Positions 1 to 8,604 of a stretch of 64,000 bases of DNA are shown in pieces (position 1 is the stretch's first letter; every line of letters begins with the position of its first letter). The notes beneath the pieces were generated by a model. It was not told the DNA's origin. It ran no database searches and worked only from the letters and a program-made list of their open reading frames with translations. This stretch comes from Streptomyces cellulosae (GTDB lineage: Bacteria > Actinomycetota > Actinomycetes > Streptomycetales > Streptomycetaceae): assembly GCF_000721105.1 (NCBI RefSeq), contig NZ_JOEV01000009.1, positions 186,001-250,000 of the forward strand, in the 5' to 3' direction. The translations under genes were made by a program, and so were the position numbers.

Positions 1-1437
1 GCCTTCCAGGATGCGGACCTTGTAGTCGACCAGATCCAGCTTGGCGAGCTGGGGGTAGATCTTCTCCAGTGCCACCCTCAGGGCCCGGTCGAGGGCGTTG
101 ACGGGGCCGTTGCCCTCCGCCGTGGCGACGATGCGCTCGCCCTTGGCGTAGAGCTTGACCGTGGCCTCGTTGGCGTGGGTGCCGTCGGGGCGGTCCTCGA
201 CGATCGCGCGCCAGGACTCGACCTCGAAGTACTTGAGGGGCTTGCCCTCGATCTCGGCGCGCAGGAGGAGTTCGAAGGACGCGTCCGCCGCCTCGTACGT
301 GTAGCCCCTCAGTTCACGCTCCTTGACCCGGTCCACGACCCGGCCGACCAGTTCGCGGTCGCCGCCGAGGTCGACGCCGAGTTCCTTGCCCTTGAGCTCG
401 ACCGAGGCGCGGCCCGCCATGTCGGAGACCAGCATCCGCATGGTGTTGCCGACCTGCTCCGGGTCGATGTGCTGGTACAGGTCCGGGTCGACCTTGATGG
501 CCGAGGCGTGCAGGCCCGCCTTGTGGGCGAAGGCGGAGACGCCGACGTAGGGCTGGTGGGTGGACGGGGTGAGGTTGACGACCTCGGCGATGGCGTGGGA
601 GATGCGGGTCATCTCGCGCAGGCGGCCGTCGGGGAGGACCTTCTTGCCGTACTTCAGCTCCAGGGCGGCGACGACCGGGAACAGGTTGGCGTTGCCGACC
701 CGCTCGCCGTAGCCGTTCGCCGTGCACTGGACGTGGGTGGCGCCCGCGTCCACGGCGGCCAGGGTGTTGGCGACCGCGCAGCCGGTGTCGTCCTGGGCGT
801 GGATGCCGAGCCGGGCACCGGTGTCGGCCAGGACCGTGGACACGACCGCCTGGACCTGCGCCGGGAGCATGCCGCCGTTGGTGTCGCAGAGGATCACGAC
901 GGACGCGCCGGCCTCGGAGGCGGCCCGTACGACGGCCTTCGCGTACTCCGGGTTGGCGCGGTAGCCGTCGAAGAAGTGCTCGCAGTCGACGAAGACGCGG
1001 CGGCCCTGCTCGCGCAGGAAGGAGACGGTGTCGCGGACCATCTCCAGGTTCTCGTCCAGCGTGGTGCGCAGGGCGAGCTCGACATGACGGTCGTGCGACT
1101 TCGCCACCAGGGTGACCACCGGGGCACCCGAGTCGAGCAACGCTCTGACCTGCGGGTCCTCGGACGCCTTGGCACCGGGGCGTCGGGTCGCGCCGAAGGC
1201 GACCAACTGGGCGTGCCGGAAGTCGATCTCCTGCTGGGCGCGGGCGAAGAACTCGGTGTCGCGCGGGTTGGCGCCGGGCCAGCCGCCCTCGATGAATCCC
1301 ACGCCGAAGTCGTCCAGGTGCCGTGCGATGGCCAGCTTGTCCGCGACGGTGAGGTTGATGCCCTCCCGCTGGGCGCCGTCGCGCAGGGTGGTGTCGAAGA
1401 CGTGGAACGAGTCGTCGAGCTCGCTGGTTTCGGTCAT
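1..1437 (-). CDS. cimA: Citramalate / 2-isopropylmalate synthase family enzyme, C-terminus cut by window edge
   Basis: This is the first 479 codons of a citramalate-synthase-type Claisen enzyme, which condenses acetyl-CoA with a 2-keto acid. In the family it makes (R)-citramalate from pyruvate for isoleucine synthesis. The N-terminal TIM barrel opens with DTTLRDGAQREG (about residues 16-27), the usual acid/metal motif, and NGYGERVGNANL lies near residue 250. The family HxH metal motif reads H213-A-Q215 here, followed by DDTG. The start is ATG with GGAG about nine bases upstream. The frame runs off base 1, so roughly the last 50 residues of the regulatory domain are missing. The upstream leader with an Ile-Ile peptide and a terminator supports an isoleucine role. 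LeuA-like function is the alternative, but the two-domain layout favours CimA. Confidence 0.88.
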   Translation of the reverse strand, partial: MTETSELDDSFHVFDTTLRDGAQREGINLTVADKLAIARHLDDFGVGFIEGGWPGANPRDTEFFARAQQEIDFRHAQLVAFGATRRPGAKASEDPQVRALLDSGAPVVTLVAKSHDRHVELALRTTLDENLEMVRDTVSFLREQGRRVFVDCEHFFDGYRANPEYAKAVVRAASEAGASVVILCDTNGGMLPAQVQAVVSTVLADTGARLGIHAQDDTGCAVANTLAAVDAGATHVQCTANGYGERVGNANLFPVVAALELKYGKKVLPDGRLREMTRISHAIAEVVNLTPSTHQPYVGVSAFAHKAGLHASAIKVDPDLYQHIDPEQVGNTMRMLVSDMAGRASVELKGKELGVDLGGDRELVGRVVDRVKERELRGYTYEAADASFELLLRAEIEGKPLKYFEVESWRAIVEDRPDGTHANEATVKLYAKGERIVATAEGNGPVNALDRALRVALEKIYPQLAKLDLVDYKVRILEG

Positions 1438-1545
1438 GGTGTCAAGGCTCCTGTGTTGGATCTCGGTCTACCGGAATGACCGGCTCCACCGCCCCCACAT
1501 GGTCCCTCGCGCTCTCGCCTCCGGCTTCGGGTGGGCCAGAAATGC

Positions 1546-1572
1546 GAAAAACCTCTCGCGGGTGCGAGAGGT
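1546..1572 (-). terminator. Intrinsic terminator / attenuator in the cimA leader
   Basis: Read on the minus strand, a perfect 9-bp stem (ACCTCTCGC / GCGAGAGGT) with a 4-base loop is followed directly by a run of five T. It lies about 110 bases upstream of the cimA start and downstream of an 11-residue leader ORF, so it fits an attenuator better than an end-of-gene terminator. There is no gene between it and the leader ORF for it to terminate. Confidence 0.75.
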
Positions 1573-1599
1573 CTGCGCGCGGGTCGAGGACGACGGTGT

Positions 1600-1626
1600 C
1601 CGCCCGTACGTGGTCGTACGTGGCGG
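1600..1626 (-). promoter_or_regulatory. Leader hairpin (pause-type) directly after the cimA leader peptide
   Basis: CCGCC-a-CGTACG pairs with CGTACG-GGCGG around the loop acca. The hairpin begins on the base following the leader peptide stop codon. In classical attenuation a 1:2 hairpin sits at this place, where a ribosome stalled on the control codons would mask it. The role is inferred from position and structure. Confidence 0.5.
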
Positions 1627-1662
1627 TCACTGCGGACCGGCGCGCCTGCTGCCAATAATCAT
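1627..1662 (-). CDS. Putative isoleucine leader peptide of cimA (MIIGSRRAGPQ)
   Basis: Twelve codons encode MIIGSRRAGPQ and a stop. Codons 2 and 3 are both ATT, an isoleucine codon rarely used in this GC-rich genome. The ORF is followed immediately by a hairpin and then by an intrinsic terminator before cimA, whose product feeds isoleucine synthesis. There is no clear Shine-Dalgarno sequence; a CAGACT -10-like hexamer lies about 20 bases upstream, so the message may have a very short 5-prime UTR. The function is inferred from architecture; no experimental evidence is known to me. Confidence 0.55.
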   Translation of the reverse strand: MIIGSRRAGPQ

Positions 1663-1784
1663 GGCGAACGAGAGCACGGGGGCAGTCTGGCACAATCCGC
1701 CCCCGTGCTCACCGCCCGTCTCAGCATGCGAGCCCCTGATCTTTCTCGCCTGGATGCCGATCTCTCAACCGGGGCCCGTCAGGC

Positions 1785-1919
1785 TCAGGGGAGTCGGCGG
1801 ACGAAGCCGTCGTAGTGGCCGTTGGTGTCGTCGGGGACCAGCTGGACGGAGCGGCTGCCGAGGCCGATGCGCCGGGCGCCCGCGCTCACCGAGTAGAGCA
1901 ACTCCCGCTCGCGGGTGAC
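1785..1919 (-). pseudogene. C-terminal remnant of a TolB/PD40-type beta-propeller protein
   Basis: A 44-codon open frame with very strong G/C third positions ends in a phrase with VPDDTNGHYDGFVRRLP and a TGA. Phrases of the type DTNGHYDxFVRDL are typical of PD40/TolB-like propeller repeats in secreted Streptomyces proteins. The frame loses coding character near the ilvE terminator, and no start or N-terminal part is present. It therefore looks like the surviving tail of a deleted gene. A short independent ORF cannot be excluded. Confidence 0.4.
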
Positions 1920-1943
1920 GGCGCGTCTGCGCCCCCGTTCCGC

Positions 1944-1983
1944 ACGACGCGGCCCGCCCCGGGACCGGGACGGGCCGCGTCGT
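1944..1983. terminator. Strong inverted repeat, ilvE transcription terminator
   Basis: A perfect 13-bp stem, ACGACGCGGCCCG / CGGGCCGCGTCGT, starts about 15 bases after the ilvE stop. It lacks a long T run on either side, as is common for Streptomyces terminators, and its symmetry would let it work in both directions. Confidence 0.7.
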
Positions 1984-1997
1984 CGAGTGCGGGGCTG

Positions 1998-3089
1998 TCA
2001 GCCCAGCTTGTGCATCCAGCCGTGCTTGTCCTCCGTCACGCCCCGCTGGATGCCCAGCAGGGCCTCGCGCAGGCGGAGGGTGACCGGGCCGGGGGTGCCG
2101 TCGCCGTGGGTCCAGGCGTCGGACTTCGTCTTGACGTGGCCGATGGGCGTGACCACGGCCGCGGTGCCGCAGGCGAAGACCTCGGTGAGGTCGCCGGAGG
2201 CGGCGTCGGCACGCCACTGGTCGAGGGTGATGACGCCCTCCTCCGCCTTGTAGCCGAGGTCCCGGGCGACCTGGAGGAGGGAGTCGCGGGTGATGCCCTC
2301 CAGGATGGAGCCGGTCAGCTCCGGGGTGACGATGCGGTCGCCGTAGACGAAGGCGATGTTCATGGAGCCGGACTCCTCGACCTTGGTGCGGGTCACCGCG
2401 TCGAGGTAGACGACCTGGTCGCAGCCGTTGGCCGCGGCCTCGGCCTGCGGCAGCAGGGAGGCCGCGTAGTTGCCGCCGGTCTTGGCGTCACCGGTGCCGC
2501 CGGGGACCGCGCGCACGTAGTCCTCGGAGACCCAGATGGTGACCGGCTTGACGCCGCCGGCGAAGTAGGCGCCGGAGGGGGAGGCGATCAGCATGAACAG
2601 GTACTCGTTCGCCGGGTGCACGCCGAGCGCGGCCTCCGTGGCGAACATGAACGGCCGTAGGTACAGGGACTTCTCGCCGCCGTGCGGCGGCACCCAGTCG
2701 GCGTCCTGGCCGAGCAGCGCGTCGAGGGCCGCGATGAACAGCTCCTCGGGCAGCTCGGCCATGGCCATGCGGCGGGCGGAGGTGCGGAAGCGGCGGGCGT
2801 TGGCCTCGGGGCGGAAGACCGCGACCGAGCCGTCGGACTGGCGGTACGCCTTCAGGCCCTCGAAGATCTCCTGGCCGTAGTGCAGGACGTGGGTGGAGGG
2901 GTCGAGGGAGATCGGCCCGTACGGGACGAGCTGCGCCTCGTGCCAGCCCCGCCCCTCGGTCCACTTGATCGTCACCATGTGGTCGGTGAAGTGGCGGCCG
3001 AACCCGGGGTTGGCCAGGATCGTTTCGCGCTCGGCGGCGGAGAGCGGGCTGGCGGAGGGCTTGAGCTCGATCGTCGTGGGCGTCGTCAT
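1998..3089 (-). CDS. ilvE: Branched-chain amino acid aminotransferase
   Basis: This 363-residue class IV PLP aminotransferase carries out the last step of valine, leucine and isoleucine synthesis, moving an amino group from glutamate to the branched 2-keto acid. The Schiff-base lysine is in [12 protein letters not shown] (about residues 202-213), and [18 protein letters not shown] and [10 protein letters not shown] are family signatures. The length is normal for the bacterial type II enzyme. The ATG is preceded by GAAGGAC at good spacing. It is probably a single gene: leuB downstream has its own start region and a terminator sits on each side. Neighbouring cimA, leuB, ilvC, ilvN and ilvB belong to the same pathway. 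Confidence 0.96.
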   Translation of the reverse strand: MTTPTTIELKPSASPLSAAERETILANPGFGRHFTDHMVTIKWTEGRGWHEAQLVPYGPISLDPSTHVLHYGQEIFEGLKAYRQSDGSVAVFRPEANARRFRTSARRMAMAELPEELFIAALDALLGQDADWVPPHGGEKSLYLRPFMFATEAALGVHPANEYLFMLIASPSGAYFAGGVKPVTIWVSEDYVRAVPGGTGDAKTGGNYAASLLPQAEAAANGCDQVVYLDAVTRTKVEESGSMNIAFVYGDRIVTPELTGSILEGITRDSLLQVARDLGYKAEEGVITLDQWRADAASGDLTEVFACGTAAVVTPIGHVKTKSDAWTHGDGTPGPVTLRLREALLGIQRGVTEDKHGWMHKLG

Positions 3090-3280
3090 GAGTGGTGTCC
3101 TTCACCGGTTGTAGTGACGGGCCGCGCTCACGCCCGTACTGCCAGTGGCCAGTGTTAGGACGTCCGAGCATTCCCTCATTCCGCGGCTCCGCGTTCGATT
3201 ATCGCTTGCGGGGAGCCATGGACGAAAACAGCGTGAATGCGGCCCAGGGGATGATGGTGGCACCCGGCGGGGACATGCGA

Positions 3281-3312
3281 AAGCCGCCGGGTGCTCAGTG
3301 ACCCGGCGGCTT
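3281..3312 (-). terminator. leuB terminator hairpin
   Basis: A 12-bp perfect stem AAGCCGCCGGGT / ACCCGGCGGCTT with an 8-base loop lies 18 bases downstream of the leuB stop. The rest of the 240-base ilvE-leuB interval holds no convincing gene. Confidence 0.75.
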
Positions 3313-3329
3313 GCGGAAAGCGCGGCGGG

Positions 3330-4373
3330 TCAGCCGGCTACGCGTACGGCGAGCGCGTCGCCGATCTCGGAGGTGCTGCGGGCCGGCTTTCCGGTGCGCT
3401 CCGCGAGGTCGACGGAGACGGCCTCGTCGATACGGGCGGCCTCGGCCTCGTAGCCGAGGTGACGCAGCAGCAGGGCGACGGACAGGACCGTGGCGGTGGG
3501 GTCGGCCTTGCCCTGGCCGGCGATGTCCGGGGCCGAGCCGTGCACGGGCTCGAACATCGAGGGGAACTCGCCGGACGGGTTGATGTTCCCGCTCGCGGCG
3601 ACGCCGATGCCGCCGGAGACGGCCGCGGCGAGGTCGGTGATGATGTCGCCGAAGAGGTTGTCGGTGACGATCACGTCGAAGCGCTCGGGCTGGGTGACCA
3701 GGTAGATGGTCGCCGCGTCCACGTGCATGTACTCGGTGGTGACGTCGGGGAACTCCGTGGCCACCCTGTTGAAGACGTCGGTCCACAGGTGACCCGCGAA
3801 GGTCAGCACGTTGTTCTTGTGGATCAGCGCCAGCTTCTTGCGCGGGCGGGCCTGCGCACGGGCGAACGCGTCCCGGACCACGCGCTCGACACCGAAGGCC
3901 GTGTTGACGGAGACCTCGGTGGCGACCTCGTGCTCGGTGCCCTTGCGGATGGTGCCGCCATTGCCGGTGTACGGGCCCTCGGTGCCCTCGCGGACGACCA
4001 CGAAGTCGATCTGCGGCTCGCCGGCCAGCGGGGTGGCGACACCCGGAAGGAGCTTCGAGGGACGCAGGTTGACGTGGTGGTCGAAGGCGAAGCGGAGCTT
4101 GAGCAGGAAGCCGCGCTCCAGGACGCCGGAGGGGACACTCGGGTCGCCGATCGCGCCGAGCAGGATGGCGTCGTGCTGCTTCAGGGCGTCGAGGTCGGCG
4201 TCGGTGAGCGTCTCACCGGTCGCGTGGTAACGCGCGGCGCCGAAGTCGTAGTCCTTGGTCTCCAGCTTCACATCCTGCGGAAGGACGGCCGAGAGGACCT
4301 TCAGGCCTTCGGCCACGACTTCCTGGCCGATGCCGTCACCGGGGATCACTGCGAGATTGATGCTGCGAGACAT
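3330..4373 (-). CDS. leuB: 3-isopropylmalate dehydrogenase
   Basis: The 347-residue product oxidises and decarboxylates 3-isopropylmalate in leucine synthesis using NAD+. It begins [19 protein letters not shown], the standard first strand and glycine turn, and has NLRPSKL-type substrate residues, VREGTEGPY, a metal site near [11 protein letters not shown] and the adenine-binding stretch [19 protein letters not shown] chose the inner ATG at 4373 because it matches the family N-terminus and has GGAG 11 bases upstream; the longer frame to 4430 adds an unrelated extension. It may also act on citramalate-derived 3-methylmalate in the CimA route. Confidence 0.95.
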   Translation of the reverse strand: MSRSINLAVIPGDGIGQEVVAEGLKVLSAVLPQDVKLETKDYDFGAARYHATGETLTDADLDALKQHDAILLGAIGDPSVPSGVLERGFLLKLRFAFDHHVNLRPSKLLPGVATPLAGEPQIDFVVVREGTEGPYTGNGGTIRKGTEHEVATEVSVNTAFGVERVVRDAFARAQARPRKKLALIHKNNVLTFAGHLWTDVFNRVATEFPDVTTEYMHVDAATIYLVTQPERFDVIVTDNLFGDIITDLAAAVSGGIGVAASGNINPSGEFPSMFEPVHGSAPDIAGQGKADPTATVLSVALLLRHLGYEAEAARIDEAVSVDLAERTGKPARSTSEIGDALAVRVAG

Positions 4374-4515
4374 GTCGGCACCGTACTCCTGGTCCCATGG
4401 GATGACACGACGCGTCCGCGATACGGACACGCCGGAGCGCGCTCACCTCAACCCTTTGCCGCGTATTCACCCGTACGCAGGACCGCCGTCGGGGTTCGCC
4501 GGGAACGTCTCCCTC

Positions 4516-6087
4516 ATGGAGACCCCCGACTGCGGCATTCAGCCCGCGCTCGCGCGCCGGATGAGCATGGCCGAGCAGCACGAGTACCTGCGCACCCGGC
4601 TGTCCCGGCGCCGCGCGCTGGTGACGGCGGGCGCGGTGGCGGGGGGTCTGCTGACGGGGTGTTCGGGCGACGGTCCGAGGAGCACGGCCACCGGGCCGTC
4701 GTCCGCCGCCGCCTCGACCGCGTCGCGGGTGCCCGGCTCGGCCGTCGCGCCCTTCGGCCGCCATCTCGCGTTCGGTACCGACCCGCGGACCCGGATGCGG
4801 ATCTCCTGGCAGGTGCCGGTCGCCGTCCGCAAGCCGTACGTCCGCCTCGGCACCCGGCCCGACGAGCTGAGCCGCAAGACCGAGGCCGAGGTGCGCGCTC
4901 TGCACACGCCCGGGGTGAGCGGGGTGCGGTCGGCGCTGGACCAGTTCTATGTGCACGCGGCCCTGGACGGTCTGCTCCCGGGCACGACGTATTACTACGG
5001 CGTCGGCCACGACGGCTTCGACCCGGCCGCGCCCGCCCACCGCTCGACGATCGGCTCGTTCCGTACCGCCCCCTCGACCCCGGAGCGGTTCGTGTTCACG
5101 GCCTTCGGCGACCAGGGAGTCAGCCGGGCGGCCACCGCCAACGACCATGTCCTGCTGCGCCAGAAGCCCGCCTTCCACCTCCACGCGGGCGACATCTGCT
5201 ACGCCGACGGCACCGGACACGGCGAGAGGACGGACGGCTACGACCCCGGCTTCTGGGACCTGTTCCTCACGCAGAACGAGCAGGTCGCGAAGTCGGTCCC
5301 GTGGATGGTGACGACCGGCAACCACGACATGGAGGCCTGGTACTCCCCCGAGGGTTACGGCGGTCAACTGGCCCGCTGGTCCCTCCCGGACAACGGCTTC
5401 GACCCGCGCACGGCACCGGGCGTGTACGCGTTCACCTACGGCAACGTGGCCTGCGTGGCGCTGGACGCCAACGACGTGTCGTACGAGATCCCGGCCAACC
5501 TCGGCTACACCGACGGCAGGCAGACGGCCTGGCTGGACAGGAAGCTGGCCGAGCTGCGGGCGGACGCCTCGGTCGACTTCATCGTGGTCTTCTTCCACCA
5601 CTGCGCCTACTCGACCTCCTCGCACGCCTCCGACGGGGGCGTGCGCGCCGCGTGGCTGCCGCTGTTCGCGAAGCACCAGGTGGACCTGGTGATCAACGGG
5701 CACAACCACCTCTACGAGCGCACGGACGCCATCAGGAACGGCGAGGTGGGCCGGCCGGTCCCGATCGGCGCCTCGACCGACCCGACCCGCGACGGGATCG
5801 TGTACGTCACGGCGGGCGGCGGCGGCCGGGACCTGCACGGCTTCCCGGAGGGCGTGAAGGAGAGCTACGAGGGGCACGTCAAGGACCGCGAGTCCGTGGA
5901 GTCCTTCCACTGGACGAAGACGCAGCAGTCCAGGAAGGAGACCGTGGAGTGGTCCCGGGTGCGCTACCGCGGGTTCTCCTTCCTCTCGGTGGAGGCGGAG
6001 AGCGGCGCGCGGCCCAGGCTCACGGTGTCGGCGCTGGCGCAGAGCGGGGAGCGCATCGACCATTTCGAGGTGCGGCGCGGCGCGTGA
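4516..6087 (+). CDS. Exported purple-acid-phosphatase-like metallophosphoesterase
   Basis: The 523-residue product has an N-terminal export signal with twin arginines (RLSRRRALV) running into a lipobox LLTGC, so it may be a Tat-exported lipoprotein. A fibronectin-III-like PAP N-domain (about residues 75-190) precedes the calcineurin-like core. Core metal motifs in order are FGDQG, GDICYADG, TTGNHDMEAW, FFHHCAYS and INGHNHLYER, so the dinuclear metal site is complete. It probably hydrolyses phosphomonoesters outside the membrane. The ATG at 4516 was chosen because it leaves a normal signal peptide. It is divergent from leuB and followed by its own hairpin. The substrate is unknown. Confidence 0.9.
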   Translation: METPDCGIQPALARRMSMAEQHEYLRTRLSRRRALVTAGAVAGGLLTGCSGDGPRSTATGPSSAAASTASRVPGSAVAPFGRHLAFGTDPRTRMRISWQVPVAVRKPYVRLGTRPDELSRKTEAEVRALHTPGVSGVRSALDQFYVHAALDGLLPGTTYYYGVGHDGFDPAAPAHRSTIGSFRTAPSTPERFVFTAFGDQGVSRAATANDHVLLRQKPAFHLHAGDICYADGTGHGERTDGYDPGFWDLFLTQNEQVAKSVPWMVTTGNHDMEAWYSPEGYGGQLARWSLPDNGFDPRTAPGVYAFTYGNVACVALDANDVSYEIPANLGYTDGRQTAWLDRKLAELRADASVDFIVVFFHHCAYSTSSHASDGGVRAAWLPLFAKHQVDLVINGHNHLYERTDAIRNGEVGRPVPIGASTDPTRDGIVYVTAGGGGRDLHGFPEGVKESYEGHVKDRESVESFHWTKTQQSRKETVEWSRVRYRGFSFLSVEAESGARPRLTVSALAQSGERIDHFEVRRGA

Positions 6088-6093
6088 GTCCGC

Positions 6094-6116
6094 GCCGCAC
6101 CTCGCACGGGTGCGGC
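6094..6116 (+). terminator. Hairpin after the phosphoesterase gene
   Basis: GCCGCACC / GGTGCGGC form an 8-bp stem around a 7-base loop, starting seven bases after the phosphoesterase stop codon. Confidence 0.55.
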
Positions 6117-6147
6117 TCCCGGTCCGTACGTACGGCCTGCGCGCGGC

Positions 6148-6279
6148 TCAGTGGCCGGTCGAGCCGCCGTTGTCACGGCGGTCGAGGGCCCGCTGGAGGG
6201 CCGCGGCGGCGTTCTTGCGGTCGGACTCGCTCGTACGGGAGATGTGACGGACTCGACGGCGGGCGGTCGTCTCGGCCAT
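6148..6279 (-). CDS. Small basic hypothetical protein (43 aa)
   Basis: The frame encodes 43 residues, starting MAETTARRRVRHI and ending RRDNGGSTGH. The ATG has GGAG nine bases upstream and nearly every codon ends in G or C, which argues for a real gene. It is rich in Arg and has a predicted helix ERKNAAAALQRALDRR-like in its second half. It converges with the phosphoesterase gene and stands alone. I recognise it only as a kind of small protein commonly seen in Streptomyces; the function is unknown. Confidence 0.65.
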   Translation of the reverse strand: MAETTARRRVRHISRTSESDRKNAAAALQRALDRRDNGGSTGH

Positions 6280-6550
6280 GGGGAATCGACTCCTTCGAGA
6301 TCATGGAGTGCAGACAGGGGTTACGAGACGCCGGATCGGCGGGGAGCAGTGCCGCAGGGATCGCCTGCACAGGGCCCGGCTCACGACCGCCATTCGCTGG
6401 ATCGAGCGAGACGTTCGGCTTCTACAAAGTTAAGGGAGGGTGTCCTGTCTGTCTCCACAATTACTCGGACTTCCTACTATCTGAGACGGCGGAGTGCGTC
6501 ATTCCGCCCAGTTGTCCGATGTATTTGGCCCCGTCGGACTGCACACCTTC

Positions 6551-6599
6551 TTGACAGCCTCATTCGAGACCTCCACCCTCACAGTCATCCGATGACTGT
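6551..6599 (+). promoter_or_regulatory. Promoter and palindromic operator candidate for the GH97 gene
   Basis: TTGACA (6551-6556), a 17-base spacer and CACCCT (6574-6579) form a plausible housekeeping promoter. A perfect 9-bp inverted repeat ACAGTCATC-c-GATGACTGT (6581-6599) covers the expected start point, just before the GGGAG ribosome site. A repressor bound there would block initiation. The preceding 270 bases (6280-6550) are comparatively AT-rich, and I see no gene in them. Confidence 0.5.
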
Positions 6600-6614
6600 C
6601 ACAGGGAGAGCCGC

Positions 6615-8543
6615 ATGCCCGCCATATCGGCCCTGTTAAGGCCGCGCCCCCTCGTCCTGACACTCTGTTCCGCCCTGCTCGCCACCGCGGTGGCCGCGCC
6701 GTCCGCCCTCGCCGACCCGACGGACCAGGGACGGTCCTGGAAGGTGACGGGTCCGCCCGGCTCGCCCACGGCCGTGGTGGCGCTCGACCCGGCGGACGGC
6801 CACCCCAGCCTCGCCGTCAGACGCGGCGACCGTACGGTCCTGGAGCCCTCGCCCGTCGGCCTGGTCACCGAACGGGCCGACTTCTCCAAGGGCTTGACCT
6901 TCACCGGCCGCACCGACCGTGCGGTGGCGGAGAGTTACACCAGCACGACCGGCAAGTCCGAGCGCCGAGTGGCCCTGATGACCGAGTCCCGCTTCCGTTT
7001 CCGTACCGCGTCCGGCGCCCGCGTCGACCTGCTGACCCGGGTGGCCCGCGACGGCGTCGCCTACCGCTACGTGATCCCCCGGGACCAGGGCGACGTCCTG
7101 CGCGAAACCTCCGCGTTCACGCTGCCCGCGGGCTCGGACGCGGTCATCGGCAAGTACCGCGCCGACAACGAGCTGCCCTTCGTCCGGTACGCGTCCGCGA
7201 CGGAGCCGCCGGCCGGCTCGTACTCGATGCAGGCCCTCTTCAACACCCCCGGCGGCCGGGCCCTGATCGCCGAGTCGGACCTCAACGGCACCTACTCCGG
7301 AGCCCACTTGACGCACGAGGCGGGCTCCTCGACGTACAAGGTCGGCCTGTGGAACGACGAACCCGTTCAGGTCGAGGAGGGCTCCGGGCTCACCACCCCT
7401 TGGCGGGCGGTCATCACCGGCGACCTGGCGACCGTCACCCAGTCGACCTTCATCGACGACCTCGCCCCGCCCTCCCGCGTCCGTGACACCTCCTGGATCA
7501 AGCCGGGCCCGGCGCTGTGGACCTGGCTCGCGGGCGGCAAGGAGGCCGGGCAGAGCCTCGACGCGCAGAAGAAGTACGTCGACTACGCGGCCGAGCGGGG
7601 CTGGCCGTACGAGGTCGTGGACGCGGGCTGGTACTTCAAGCCCGGCGAGTGGGAAGTCATCGACCCCGAGTGGCAGACCAAGAACTGGATGCCCGAGCTG
7701 GTGAAGTACGGGGCGGCCAAGGGCGTCAAGATCCAGGTCTGGCTGCACTACACACTGCTCACGGACCCCGTCGAGCGTGAGAAGTGGCTGTCCACGCTGG
7801 AACGCTGGGGCGTGGCGGGCGTCAAGATCGACTTCATGGACTCGGAGTCCCAGGAACGGATGCGCTGGTACGACGACGTCCTGGAGGCCACCGCCCGCCA
7901 TCACCTGATGGTCAACTTCCACGGCTCGACCATCCCGAAGGGCATGCAGCGCACCTGGCCGCAGGTGCTGACCTTCGAGGGCGTCGGCGGCGAGGAGAAG
8001 CGCACCAACACGGCCGAGCATCTCGCGTCCCTGCCCTTCACCCGCAACGTCATCGGCTCGATGGACTTCACCCCGGGCGCCTTCCACCGCCCGTACCGTC
8101 CCAACGTGGCCTCGGACGCGGGTGAGCTGGGCCTGACGGTGCTGTACGAGTCCGGCATCCAGAACCTCGCCGGAACCCCCGCGTCGTACGACGCCCGTCC
8201 CGAGGCCCGCCGCTACCTGGAGCAACTGCCCGCACGCTGGGAGCGGACCCGGCTGCTGACCGGTGACCCCGGGCGCGCCGCGGTCCTCGCCCGGCAGGCG
8301 CCGGACGGCCGCTGGTTCATCGGCGGCACGTTCGCGGGCGCGGCGCAGACCGTGGACGTACCGGTACGTCTCGGTGCGGGCCGCTGGCTGGTGGAGACGG
8401 TCACGGACGGCCCGTCGGGCCTCGTCCGCACACCGCACGCGGTGCGCGACGGCGACGACCTCGCCGTGCCGGTGGTCGCGGACGGCGGCTTCGCGGCGGT
8501 CGCCTGCCGGTGGCACCCGGGCCGTACGACCTGCGAGAGCTGA
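6615..8543 (+). CDS. Secreted glycoside hydrolase family 97 protein (retaining, alpha-galactosidase-like)
   Basis: The 642-residue product has a Sec signal peptide ending around SALADP. An N-terminal GH97 beta-sandwich (to about residue 290) is followed by a TIM barrel beginning LWTWLAGGKEAGQSLDAQKKYVDYA and a C-terminal beta domain. The stretch GVKIDFMDSESQ (about residue 400) carries Asp where retaining GH97 enzymes place the nucleophile, and TFEGVGGEEKR supplies the conserved Glu. The prediction is therefore a retaining alpha-galactosidase type rather than an inverting SusB alpha-glucosidase. No transporter or sugar regulator adjoins it; control may come from the palindrome upstream. Confidence 0.88.
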   Translation: MPAISALLRPRPLVLTLCSALLATAVAAPSALADPTDQGRSWKVTGPPGSPTAVVALDPADGHPSLAVRRGDRTVLEPSPVGLVTERADFSKGLTFTGRTDRAVAESYTSTTGKSERRVALMTESRFRFRTASGARVDLLTRVARDGVAYRYVIPRDQGDVLRETSAFTLPAGSDAVIGKYRADNELPFVRYASATEPPAGSYSMQALFNTPGGRALIAESDLNGTYSGAHLTHEAGSSTYKVGLWNDEPVQVEEGSGLTTPWRAVITGDLATVTQSTFIDDLAPPSRVRDTSWIKPGPALWTWLAGGKEAGQSLDAQKKYVDYAAERGWPYEVVDAGWYFKPGEWEVIDPEWQTKNWMPELVKYGAAKGVKIQVWLHYTLLTDPVEREKWLSTLERWGVAGVKIDFMDSESQERMRWYDDVLEATARHHLMVNFHGSTIPKGMQRTWPQVLTFEGVGGEEKRTNTAEHLASLPFTRNVIGSMDFTPGAFHRPYRPNVASDAGELGLTVLYESGIQNLAGTPASYDARPEARRYLEQLPARWERTRLLTGDPGRAAVLARQAPDGRWFIGGTFAGAAQTVDVPVRLGAGRWLVETVTDGPSGLVRTPHAVRDGDDLAVPVVADGGFAAVACRWHPGRTTCES

Positions 8544-8550
8544 CGCACGC

Positions 8551-8588
8551 GGGCCAGGTCGCCGTCCTGCTGGACGGCTTCCTGGCCC
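8551..8588. terminator. Bidirectional terminator between GH97 gene and pruA
   Basis: An extended stem, GGGCCAGG-tc-GCCGTCC with GGACGGC-tt-CCTGGCCC around a tgct loop, fills the gap between the two converging genes and can serve both. Confidence 0.75.
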
Positions 8589-8604
8589 GGCGGGTGCGAG
8601 GGTC

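Noticed and set aside
3218..3301. 27-codon plus-strand ORF (MDENSVNAAQGMMV...) in the ilvE-leuB gap
   Set aside because: It ends inside the leuB terminator, has only a poorly spaced GGGGAG and no recognisable homologue; too little to call a gene.
3330..4430. Longer leuB start at 4430
   Set aside because: The extra 19 residues are not part of the family, and the inner ATG at 4373 has GGAG and the exact conserved N-terminus.
3291..6554. A 1087-codon plus-strand open frame over leuB and the phosphoesterase gene
   Set aside because: It crosses two well supported genes and has the composition of antisense GC-rich DNA; the same applies to the very long frames at 17037-20924 and 27858-31700.
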